A DNA stretch of 64,000 bases from Saccharothrix australiensis (lineage in GTDB: Bacteria > Actinomycetota > Actinomycetes > Mycobacteriales > Pseudonocardiaceae): NCBI RefSeq assembly GCF_003634935.1, contig NZ_RBXO01000001.1:5233501-5297500 (forward strand), written 5' to 3'. Under the pieces are notes generated by a model. The model made no database searches. It was not told where the DNA came from and saw only the letters and a program-made list of their open reading frames with translations. A program made the position numbers and the translations under genes. Positions 1 through 6,712 of the stretch are shown here, piece by piece. The first letter of the stretch is position 1, and each line of letters starts with the position of its first letter.

Positions 1-996
1 GGCCAGCGCACGCGCCACGGGCGGCGGCGGGCCGAGCAGGGTGGCCTCCAGGGCGGCGAGGGTCAGCTTGTCGACGCGCAGCGCGCGGGCCGCCGGGTGG
101 CGGCGCAGCCGGTGCACCAGCTCGGCGGCACCGAGCAGCAGCCCGGCCTGCGGTCCGCCGAGCAGCTTGTCGCCGCTGGCCGTGACCACGGCGGCCCCGG
201 CGCGCAGGGCGCTCGTCGCGTCCGGCTCGTCGGGCAGCAGCGGGTGGGGCGCGAGCAGCCCGGACCCGACGTCGACCACGAGCGGCACGCCGAGGCCGGC
301 CAGCTCGGCGTCGTCCGGCGTGCCGGCGAAGCCGGTGACGCGGAAGTTCGACGGGTGCACGCGCAGCACGAACCCGGTCTCCGGGCCGATCGCCTCGGCG
401 TAGTCGCGCGGGTGGGTGCGGTTGGTCGTGCCCACCTCGCGCAGCCGCGAGCCCGCCGAGGTCAGCAGGTCGGGTATGCGGAACCCGTCGCCGATCTCCA
501 CCAGCTCGCCCCGGCTGATCACGATCTCGCGGCCGGGCGCCAGCACCAGCGCGCACAGCAGGAGCGCGGCGGCGTTGTTGTTGACCACGTGCACGTCGCC
601 CGCGGCCGGCACCGCGGCGGCCAGGGCGGTCAGCGCGCCGCGCCCGCGCCGGGCCCGCTTGCCGGTGCGCAGGTCGAACTCGACGTCCGTCCAGCCGGTG
701 GCGTCCGCGACGGCCGCCGCGGCGGCCTCCGACAGGGGCGCGCGGCCGAGGTTGGTGTGCACGACGACCCCGGTCGCGTTGATCACCGGCCGCAGCGAGG
801 ACGCCCGCGCCGGCAGCGCGGCGAGCACGGCGTCCACCACGCCGGCGGGCGCGACGAGCCCCTCCCGCGCCCGCTGCTGCGCCCGGACGACGACGTCCTT
901 GACCAGGGACCGGCCCAGCGCCGCCACGGCAGGCGCGAGCCTCGGGTCGGCCAGCACCAGGTCGGTGCGGGGTATCGCGCGCCGGGCGTCGGTCAC
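1..996 (-). CDS. selA: L-seryl-tRNA(Sec) selenium transferase SelA (C-terminus cut by window edge)
   Basis: PLP-dependent enzyme that converts Ser-tRNA(Sec) to Sec-tRNA(Sec) with selenophosphate in the cytosol. The minus-strand frame is open from a GTG at 996 to the window edge (332 codons seen). It holds the family landmarks: INATGVVVHTNLGRAPLS near residues 72-89, a VVNNNAAALLL segment, and the PLP-lysine motif SGDKLLGGPQAG with Lys277 (codon 166-168). The protein starts just downstream of tRNA-Sec on the same strand and faces away from selD. The usual length is about 430-460 residues, so roughly 100 or more C-terminal residues lie outside the window. Family assignment is secure; GTG 996 is the only plausible start close to the tRNA. 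Confidence 0.95.
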   Translation of the reverse strand, partial: MTDARRAIPRTDLVLADPRLAPAVAALGRSLVKDVVVRAQQRAREGLVAPAGVVDAVLAALPARASSLRPVINATGVVVHTNLGRAPLSEAAAAAVADATGWTDVEFDLRTGKRARRGRGALTALAAAVPAAGDVHVVNNNAAALLLCALVLAPGREIVISRGELVEIGDGFRIPDLLTSAGSRLREVGTTNRTHPRDYAEAIGPETGFVLRVHPSNFRVTGFAGTPDDAELAGLGVPLVVDVGSGLLAPHPLLPDEPDATSALRAGAAVVTASGDKLLGGPQAGLLLGAAELVHRLRRHPAARALRVDKLTLAALEATLLGPPPPVARALA

Positions 997-1008
997 CGGG
1001 CGCCGCCG

Positions 1009-1103
1009 TGGCGGAGGCGGACGGGAATCGAACCCGCCAGCGACAGGTGCTGCCGCTCAACGGTGTTGAAGACCGCGCCGGCCACCAGGCCGGGTACGCC
1101 TCC
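1009..1103 (-). tRNA. selC: tRNA-Sec (anticodon UCA)
   Basis: A 95-nt tRNA on the minus strand. The 5' acceptor GGAGGCG pairs with CGCCTCC and is followed by G and an encoded CCA. The D-arm is a six-pair stem CCGGCC/GGCCGG. The anticodon loop is CTTCAAC with anticodon TCA. The variable arm is long, with stem AGCGGCA/TGTCGCT (one G-T pair). The T-arm is GCGGG TTCGATT CCCGT. A UCA anticodon, a long extra arm and 95 nt are diagnostic of bacterial selenocysteine tRNA. The eighth acceptor pair would be T-C, a mismatch in the otherwise canonical extended acceptor. It lies between selA and selD. Confidence 0.95.
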
Positions 1104-1290
1104 TCGCGCCATCGGCCCATCGTGCCGGCCCGCGCGCCGCCGTGCTCGGCGCGAACCGCCCCGCTTGACCCGGCGTGGCGCCCCGCACACGATCGAGTTC
1201 CACGCCGCCCACGGCCGGCCCGCCCCTCCCCGGCCGCTTCCCGAGCGTCCCACCGTGCGCGCGGTCGCCCTACCCGCCACGCTGGTCCGG

Positions 1291-2295
1291 GTGACGACCC
1301 TCGCCGGACACCGGTTGACCCAGCACGCCCGCGGCGGCGGCTGCGCCTGCAAGATCCCTCCCGGCGAGCTGGAGGAGGTGGTGCGCGGCCTGACCGCCGC
1401 GCCGCCGCCGGACCCGCTCGGCGAGCTGGTCGTCGGCCTCGACGCGGGCGACGACGCGGCCGTGGTGCGCGTGCGCGGCGGCCTCGCGCTGATCGCCACC
1501 ACCGACTTCTTCACGCCCGTCGTGGACGACCCGTTCGACTGGGGTCGCATCGCGGCGGCCAACGCCCTGTCCGACGTCTACGCGATGGGCGGCGAGCCCG
1601 TGGTGGCGGTGAACCTGCTCGCGTGGCCGCGCGGGGTGCTGCCGCTCGAACTGGCGACCGAGGTGCTGCGCGGCGGGCAGGCGGTGTGCGCGGAAGCGGG
1701 CGCGCACCTCGCCGGCGGGCACAGCGTCGACGACGCCGAGCCCAAGTACGGGCTGGCCGTGACCGGCGTGGGCGACCCGGACCGCCTGCTGCGCAACGAC
1801 GCCGGCCGGGCGGGCACGCCGTTGTCGCTGACCAAGCCGCTGGGCGTGGGCGTGCTCAACAGCAGGCACAAGGCGACCGGCGAGGTGTTCCCGGCGGCGG
1901 TGGCGACGATGACCGCGCTCAACCGGGACGCGTCGCGCGCGGCGCTCGCGGCGGCTGCCTCGTGCGCGACCGACGTGACCGGTTTCGGGCTGCTCGGGCA
2001 CCTGTACAAGCTGGCGCGGGCGAGCGGCGTGACGGCGGTCGTGGACGCCGCGGCGGTGCCGTACCTGGACGGGGCGCGGGAGGCGCTGCGGGACGGCTAC
2101 GTCAGCGGCGGGACGCGGCGCAACCTCGACTGGGTGCGCCCGCACAGCGACCTCGCGGCGGTGCCGGAGGACGAGGCGCTGCTGCTGGCCGACGCCCAGA
2201 CCTCGGGCGGGCTGCTCGTGGCGGGCGAGGTCCCCGGCGCACCGGTGATCGGCGAACTGGTGCCGCGCGGCGAGCACACCCTCGTCGTGCGCTGA
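1291..2295 (+). CDS. selD: Selenophosphate synthetase SelD (Cys form)
   Basis: ATP-dependent selenide, water dikinase that makes selenophosphate, the Se donor for SelA. With GTG 1291 the protein has 334 residues, normal for the family. The N-terminal motif GGGCACKIPPGE carries Cys18 at the catalytic position (Cys in E. coli, Sec in some species) and Lys21. Further family motifs are GLDAGDDAAVV, TTDFFTPVVDDPFDWGRIAA, NALSDVYAMGG, AGGHSVDDAEPKYGLAVTG, ATDVTGFGLLGHL and ADAQTSGGLLV. Upstream in-frame codons (for example GTG 1258) are possible starts but would add residues not usual in SelD. It is divergent from tRNA-Sec/selA, so the three genes form one Sec-decoding locus. Confidence 0.95.
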   Translation: MTTLAGHRLTQHARGGGCACKIPPGELEEVVRGLTAAPPPDPLGELVVGLDAGDDAAVVRVRGGLALIATTDFFTPVVDDPFDWGRIAAANALSDVYAMGGEPVVAVNLLAWPRGVLPLELATEVLRGGQAVCAEAGAHLAGGHSVDDAEPKYGLAVTGVGDPDRLLRNDAGRAGTPLSLTKPLGVGVLNSRHKATGEVFPAAVATMTALNRDASRAALAAAASCATDVTGFGLLGHLYKLARASGVTAVVDAAAVPYLDGAREALRDGYVSGGTRRNLDWVRPHSDLAAVPEDEALLLADAQTSGGLLVAGEVPGAPVIGELVPRGEHTLVVR

Positions 2296-2441
2296 CACCG
2301 CGCCCCACCACCGACACTGGACCGCTCCGGTACCGGACGGCCGCCACGACCAGGGGAAGTCCGGCCCGGCGGCCGGGCGTCGAGGGGCAGGGAGCGGGTT
2401 CGTGGCCCAGCATGGTGGGGCACAACCGCGGAGGAGGACGC

Positions 2442-4064
2442 GTGCTGGAGGTCGTCGCCGTCTCGGTCCTGGCGCTCGTGGTCATCGCCGCCGCCGCGGC
2501 GCTCGCGCCGAAGGCGGGTCTCCCCGCCCCGCTCGTCCTCGTGCTGGTGGGCATCACCGTCGCGGTGGCCCCGGTGCTCGAGGACGTCGAGGTCGACCCG
2601 GAGTGGATCCTCCAGGGCCTGCTGCCGCCGCTGCTCTACGCCTCCGCGGTGTCCATGCCCGCCATGAACTTCCGCCGCGAGTTCCGCGCCATCAGCGGCC
2701 TGTCCGTCCTGCTGGTCGTGGCGAGCGCGCTCGTGCTGGGCGCGCTGTTCTCGTGGCTCGCGCCCGGCGTCGGGTTCGTCTGGGGCGTCGCGCTCGGGGC
2801 GATCGTCAGCCCCACCGACGCGGTCGCGACCTCGATCATCAAGCGCACGGGCATCCCGCACCGCGCCCTGGTGATCCTCGACGGCGAGAGCCTGCTCAAC
2901 GACGCCACCGCCCTGGTGCTGCTGCGCACCGCGGTCGTCGCCACGGCGGCCGGGTTCTCCTTCTGGGGCGCGGTGGGCACCTTCGCGTACGCGATCGTGG
3001 TCGCGGTCGTCGTCGGCGGCGTCGTCGGGTGGGCGAACCTGGCGGTCCGCCGCCGCGTGCCGGACGCGACGGTGAACACGATCCTGTCGTTCACCGTGCC
3101 GTTCGTGGCGGCGGTCCCGGCCGAGCTGCTGGGCAGCTCCGGCCTCGTCGCCGCCGTCGTGGCGGGGCTGATCACCGGTTCGCGCGCGCCACGCGTGCTG
3201 CCGCCGCGACACCGGATGTCGGACGCGCAGAACTGGGCGAGCGTCGAACTGGTCCTGGAAGGCGTGGTGTTCCTCGCGATGGGGCTCCAGCTGTCCACCA
3301 TCCTGAGCGAGGTGCAGCGCGAGCGCACCGGCCTCGGCACGGCGATCTGGATCGCGGTGGGCGCGCTCGTGGTGGTGCTGCTGGTGCGCGCGGCCTACGT
3401 GGCGCCCCTGCTGTGGGCGCTGCGACGGCGCGCGGCGCGCGGGCAGGCGCTCCAGCCGCGCATCGCCGCCGTGGGCAGACGCCTGGAAGCCGGTGAACCG
3501 GTACTGCGCCGGCACACCCACGCCACCCCGCGCGACCTGCAACGGTTCGCCACGCGGGTGCGCCGCTCCCTCGCCGACATCGACTACCTGCTGCGCCAGC
3601 CGCTGGGCGTCCGGGAGGGTGTGGTGGTGGTGTGGGCGGGGATGCGCGGCGCGGTCACCGTCGCCGCCGCGCAGACCCTGCCGGAGGACACGCCGCACCG
3701 CCCCCTGCTCGTCTTCGTGGCGTTCACCGTGGCCACCGCGTCGTTGCTGGTGCAGGGCGGCACGGTCGGTTTCCTGGTCGAACGGCTGTTCCCGCCAGGT
3801 CCGCCCGACGAGACCGACCGCGCCGAACAGGACGCCGAACGGCGACAGATCCGGGCACTGCTCGACGAGGCGGCCCGCACCACCCCACGCCGAGCGGGCT
3901 CGTCCGACGACGAGCACCACCTAGCGGTACTCAACGCACAACGCGCGGCACTCCTGGACACCCGCGACGAGGGAACGTTCGACGCGGAAACCCTATCCGC
4001 CGCACTACGCGACCTGGACGCCCGACAAATAACCCTGGAACTACGCGCCACCCCCACCACATAA
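2442..4064 (+). CDS. CPA1-family Na+/H+ antiporter (NhaP-type)
   Basis: Inner-membrane cation/proton antiporter of 540 residues. GTG 2442 follows a strong ribosome site, GGAGGAGGA at 2431-2439. About 12 hydrophobic segments fill residues 1-430. The motif IVSPTDAVATSIIKRTGIP with its Asp, followed by LDGESLLNDATALVLL, is the signature of the Na+/H+ exchanger fold. GMRGAVTVAAAQTLP in the late membrane part is also typical. The last ~90 residues are hydrophilic and charged (EQDAERRQIRALLDEA...), a cytoplasmic tail probably used for regulation. Transcribed alone; it converges on the MFS gene. Which ion is moved cannot be read from sequence. Confidence 0.9.
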   Translation: MLEVVAVSVLALVVIAAAAALAPKAGLPAPLVLVLVGITVAVAPVLEDVEVDPEWILQGLLPPLLYASAVSMPAMNFRREFRAISGLSVLLVVASALVLGALFSWLAPGVGFVWGVALGAIVSPTDAVATSIIKRTGIPHRALVILDGESLLNDATALVLLRTAVVATAAGFSFWGAVGTFAYAIVVAVVVGGVVGWANLAVRRRVPDATVNTILSFTVPFVAAVPAELLGSSGLVAAVVAGLITGSRAPRVLPPRHRMSDAQNWASVELVLEGVVFLAMGLQLSTILSEVQRERTGLGTAIWIAVGALVVVLLVRAAYVAPLLWALRRRAARGQALQPRIAAVGRRLEAGEPVLRRHTHATPRDLQRFATRVRRSLADIDYLLRQPLGVREGVVVVWAGMRGAVTVAAAQTLPEDTPHRPLLVFVAFTVATASLLVQGGTVGFLVERLFPPGPPDETDRAEQDAERRQIRALLDEAARTTPRRAGSSDDEHHLAVLNAQRAALLDTRDEGTFDAETLSAALRDLDARQITLELRATPTT

Positions 4065-4120
4065 CCCTCCGCCCCACCCACTCCGCCTCACCCCATCCCG
4101 TGGCCCGTACTCCGTGCCCC

Positions 4121-4189
4121 ACCCCCGCCCACGCCCCACTCCCACCCCCGCCCACGCCCCACTCCCACCCCCGCCCACTCGCACCCTTG
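4121..4189. repeat. 23-bp tandem repeat, C-rich, between convergent genes
   Basis: The unit starting ACCCCCGCCC begins at 4121, 4144 and 4167, an exact 23-bp period of nearly three copies made only of C, A, G and a few T. It lies between the ends of the antiporter and MFS genes and encodes nothing. It looks like slippage-prone spacer DNA. Confidence 0.75.
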
Positions 4190-4230
4190 CCCCGTCCCTC
4201 ACCCCGCTCCCGCTCCCACCCCCACGCCGC

Positions 4231-4361
4231 GAGGCCGCCGTCGGGTTGTCGCGCCTCATTTTCCGTCGATCACGCTTTTCGATCGACGGGAAATCAGGCG
4301 CGACGGCCCGACCACAGGGCGGCCGAGCCGCCGCGACGAAGTCGCGGCCAATCCAACACAG
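4231..4361 (+). repeat. Structured two-hairpin repeat, copy A
   Basis: One of four copies of a ~125-131 bp element (others at 57023-57405). Main hairpin: left arm 4240-4271, loop ACGCTTTTC 4272-4280, right arm 4281-4312, 32 nt per arm, paired throughout except a C-C mismatch and three T-G wobbles with T on the left arm. An outer clamp GGCCGCC (4233-4239) pairs with GGCGGCC (4318-4324). A second hairpin GCCGCGAC-GAA-GTCGCGGC spans 4330-4348. The 3' end CCAATCCAACACAG nearly matches that of copy D. The element overlaps the 3' end of the MFS gene on the other strand and supplies its stop codon. Confidence 0.9.
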
Positions 4362-5476
4362 CACGCCCCCAGCCACATCACCGCGGTGAGCCCGAGCCCG
4401 TCGACCACCAGGCCGCCCCCGAACGCGCCCAGCGCGATCGCCCCGTTGAACACCCCCGAGAACAGCGCGGAGGCCGGCTCGTGGGCGTGCGGCGCGGCGT
4501 TGAGCAGCCAGGTCTGCGTGCTCACCGAGACCGCGCCGTAGGCCAGTCCCCACACCACCAGCAGCACCGACGCGACCGGTACCGACGTGCCCACCAGCGG
4601 CACCAGCGCCATCGCCGCCGCGAGCACGCCGCTGACCACCAGGAGCGTCGCCCGGGGTGAGCGGGCCGCACCCGCGCCGCCGGCGAAGTTGCCCACGACA
4701 CCCGCCACCCCGTAGGCGAGCAGCAGCGCCGCGATGGTGCCCGGCGTGGCGCCGGACACCTCCTCCAGCACCGGCCGCACGTAGGTGTAGGCGGCGAAGT
4801 GCCCGACGACCAGCAGGACCACCACGACGAGCCCGGCCCGCACCGGCGGGTGGCCCACCAGCCGGAACGTGTCGCCCAGCCGCAGCCGCCCGCCCGCGGG
4901 CAGCCGGGGCAGCGCGAACACCAGCGCGACCAGCACGGCCAGCGCCAACCCGCCCGCGAGCGCGAACGACGCCCGCCACCCCACGACCTCACCGAGGTGG
5001 GTGCCCGTCGGCACGCCCAGCACGGACGCCACGGCGACACCGCTGAACACCAGCGACGTCGCCGGCCCCACCGCGCCCGGCGGCGCGAGGCGCGCGGCCA
5101 GTCCCCCGGCGAGGGACCACACCCCGCCCACGCCCAGCCCGACCAGCACCCGCGCGACCACCAGCACGGCGAACGAGGGCGACCACGCCGCCAGCGCGTT
5201 GCCCAGCGCGAGGACCGCCATCAGCGCGGCCAGCACCGCCCGCCGGTCGGTCGCGCCGAACAGCGGCACCAGCAGCGGCGCCGACACCGCCGCGACGAGA
5301 CCGGTCACCGTGAGGCTCAGCCCGGCGGCGCCCTCCGTCACGTCCAGGGCTCCGGCGATGGGGGTCAACAGGCCCACGGGCAGCATCTCGGAGGTGACCA
5401 CGGTGAAGGTCGCCAACGCCAGCGCCGCCAGGGCGGACCACGCGCGCACGCCGTGCCGTTCGTCGATCTTGTGCAT
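4256..5476 (-). CDS. MFS exporter (DHA1-like), C-terminus formed by repeat copy A
   Basis: Twelve-segment major-facilitator protein of 406 residues, most like arabinose-efflux/chloramphenicol-type H+ antiporters. It begins MHKIDERHGVRAW; early motifs are TSEMLPVGLLTPIA and the loop after segment 2, LFGATDRRAVLAAL. The segment-4 motif ARVLVGLGVGGVW matches motif B. ATG 5476 is chosen as the first Met next to a normal MFS N-terminus; no strong ribosome site is seen. The last ~35 codons (4256-4361) lie inside the structured repeat, giving a basic tail, LGRPVVGPSRLISRRS, and the stop. This tail is unlike MFS proteins and is probably a late acquisition. Divergent from a LysR gene that likely controls it; substrate unknown. 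Confidence 0.88.
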   Translation of the reverse strand: MHKIDERHGVRAWSALAALALATFTVVTSEMLPVGLLTPIAGALDVTEGAAGLSLTVTGLVAAVSAPLLVPLFGATDRRAVLAALMAVLALGNALAAWSPSFAVLVVARVLVGLGVGGVWSLAGGLAARLAPPGAVGPATSLVFSGVAVASVLGVPTGTHLGEVVGWRASFALAGGLALAVLVALVFALPRLPAGGRLRLGDTFRLVGHPPVRAGLVVVVLLVVGHFAAYTYVRPVLEEVSGATPGTIAALLLAYGVAGVVGNFAGGAGAARSPRATLLVVSGVLAAAMALVPLVGTSVPVASVLLVVWGLAYGAVSVSTQTWLLNAAPHAHEPASALFSGVFNGAIALGAFGGGLVVDGLGLTAVMWLGACCVGLAATSSRRLGRPVVGPSRLISRRSKSVIDGK

Positions 5477-5524
5477 GTGGTCCACACAACCGGCGGGCGG
5501 GAGCGGGAACAACGGCCGATCACT

Positions 5525-5542
5525 CACGCTTGCATGAGCGTG
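5525..5542. promoter_or_regulatory. Inverted repeat, probable LysR operator
   Basis: CACGCT and AGCGTG flank the six bases TGCATG in the 94-bp gap between the divergent MFS and LysR starts. A short dyad in such a gap is where LysR-type regulators normally bind. The dyad is seen; the assignment is inferred from position. Confidence 0.5.
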
Positions 5543-5570
5543 ACTACTCGATCGCACCGGGAGGGCGGAC

Positions 5571-6491
5571 GTGAGCGGTCTGGAGCTGCGGGAGCTGGAG
5601 GCGTTCCTCGCGCTCGCCGAGGAGCTGCACTTCGGGCGGGCGGGTCGGCGGCTGTACGTGTCGCAGAGCCGCGTCAGCCAACTGCTGCGGTCGCTGGAGC
5701 ACCGCGTCGGCGCGCCGCTGGTCGAGCGGACCAGCCGCCGCGTCCGGCTGACCCCGCTCGGTGAGCGCTTCCTCGCCGACCTCGGACCCGCCTACGCGGC
5801 GCTGCACCGGGCGGTGGACGAGGTCCGCGCGGCGGCGCGCGGTGTCGGCGGGTCGCTGCGGGTCGGGTTCCAGGGCGCGGTCGACGGCCACCTCGCGGAC
5901 GCGCTCACGCTGTTCGGCGACCGGCACCCGGACTGCGCCGTCGACCTGGTGGAGATCCCGCTGTCCGACCCGTTCGGCGCGCTGCGCAGGCGGGAGGTGG
6001 ACACGGCGGTCGTGCTGCTGCCGGTGCGGGAGCCGGACCTGGTGGTGGGCCCGGTGTTCTCGCGGCACGACCACACCCTGGCGGTGGCGGCCCGACACCC
6101 GTTCGCCGCGCGGGAGTCGGTGAACGCCGAGGAGCTCGCCGAGTGCAGGGTCATCGGCATCCACCAGGACGCGCCCCGGTACTGGCGCGCCGTGCACGCG
6201 CCGACCCGCACGCCCGCCGGCCGTCCGGTGCCGGCCGGACCCGCCGTGCACACCCTCCAGGAGGGCCTGAGCCTCGTCGCGGCGGACCGGGGCGCGATGC
6301 TGCTGTGCCGGGCGACGGCCGCGCACCACCGGCACCGCAGCTCGGTGGCGTTCGTGCCGGTCACCGGCCTGCCGGTGTCGGAACTCGGCCTCGTCCGCCA
6401 CCGCGACGACACCCGGCCCCCGGTCCGGGCCTTCGCGCGGGCCGTGGTGGAGACGCTGCCCGAGGAGACCGACAACGCGCTGACCGGGTGA
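5571..6491 (+). CDS. LysR-family transcriptional regulator
   Basis: 306-residue regulator. The N-terminal winged helix (residues 1-60: LRELEAFLALAEELHFGRAG, then LYVSQSRVSQLLRSLE) is a textbook LysR DNA-binding domain, with SQSRVSQ as the recognition helix. VRVGF-type periplasmic-binding effector domain follows from about residue 88 (GSLRVGFQGAVDGHL). GTG 5571 has a purine-rich site (GGGAGGGCGG) upstream. Divergent from the MFS gene across a short gap with a dyad, so it probably controls that exporter and itself. The effector is unknown. Confidence 0.93.
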   Translation: MSGLELRELEAFLALAEELHFGRAGRRLYVSQSRVSQLLRSLEHRVGAPLVERTSRRVRLTPLGERFLADLGPAYAALHRAVDEVRAAARGVGGSLRVGFQGAVDGHLADALTLFGDRHPDCAVDLVEIPLSDPFGALRRREVDTAVVLLPVREPDLVVGPVFSRHDHTLAVAARHPFAARESVNAEELAECRVIGIHQDAPRYWRAVHAPTRTPAGRPVPAGPAVHTLQEGLSLVAADRGAMLLCRATAAHHRHRSSVAFVPVTGLPVSELGLVRHRDDTRPPVRAFARAVVETLPEETDNALTG

Positions 6492-6603
6492 CCCCGCGGG
6501 CACTCGCGGCTCGCCTTACCAGGTGGCCGCGATGCTGGTGCAGAACGACGATGAACCGAATGTGGAGCCGATGATCACCCAGTAACACGCCTGGTCGAGA
6601 AGT

Positions 6604-6693
6604 GTCCTCCCCGCGCGAGCGGGGGTGGTCCGTGCGCCGCCGCCTCACGGCCTGCGGCGTTGATGTCCTCCCCGCGCGAGCGGGGGTGGTCCG
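6604..6693. CRISPR. Minimal type I-E-like CRISPR: two repeats, one spacer, no cas genes
   Basis: Two identical 29-bp repeats, 6604-6632 and 6665-6693, start GTCCTCCCCGCGCGAGCG and end GGGGGTGGTCCG. They are separated by one 32-nt spacer (6633-6664), giving the 61-bp period of type I-E arrays. The repeat holds the short dyad CCCCGC/GCGGGG expected of Cas6e hairpins and resembles actinobacterial I-E repeats. No third repeat, no AT-rich leader and no cas gene is visible in the window. It sits between the convergent LysR and NB-ARC genes. Strand of transcription cannot be decided. Confidence 0.8.
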
Positions 6694-6712
6694 GACCTTC
6701 GACAGGCCGCCG

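Noticed and set aside
97-2295. Very long open frames running through selA, tRNA-Sec and selD
   Set aside because: They cross a tRNA and the opposite-strand selA; only the last part (1291-2295) has family motifs.
1291-2295. SelD as a selenoprotein
   Set aside because: The catalytic position is an ordinary Cys codon; no in-frame TGA.
4065-4360. Insertion sequence at the MFS gene end
   Set aside because: No transposase and no target duplication; only the hairpin element is present.
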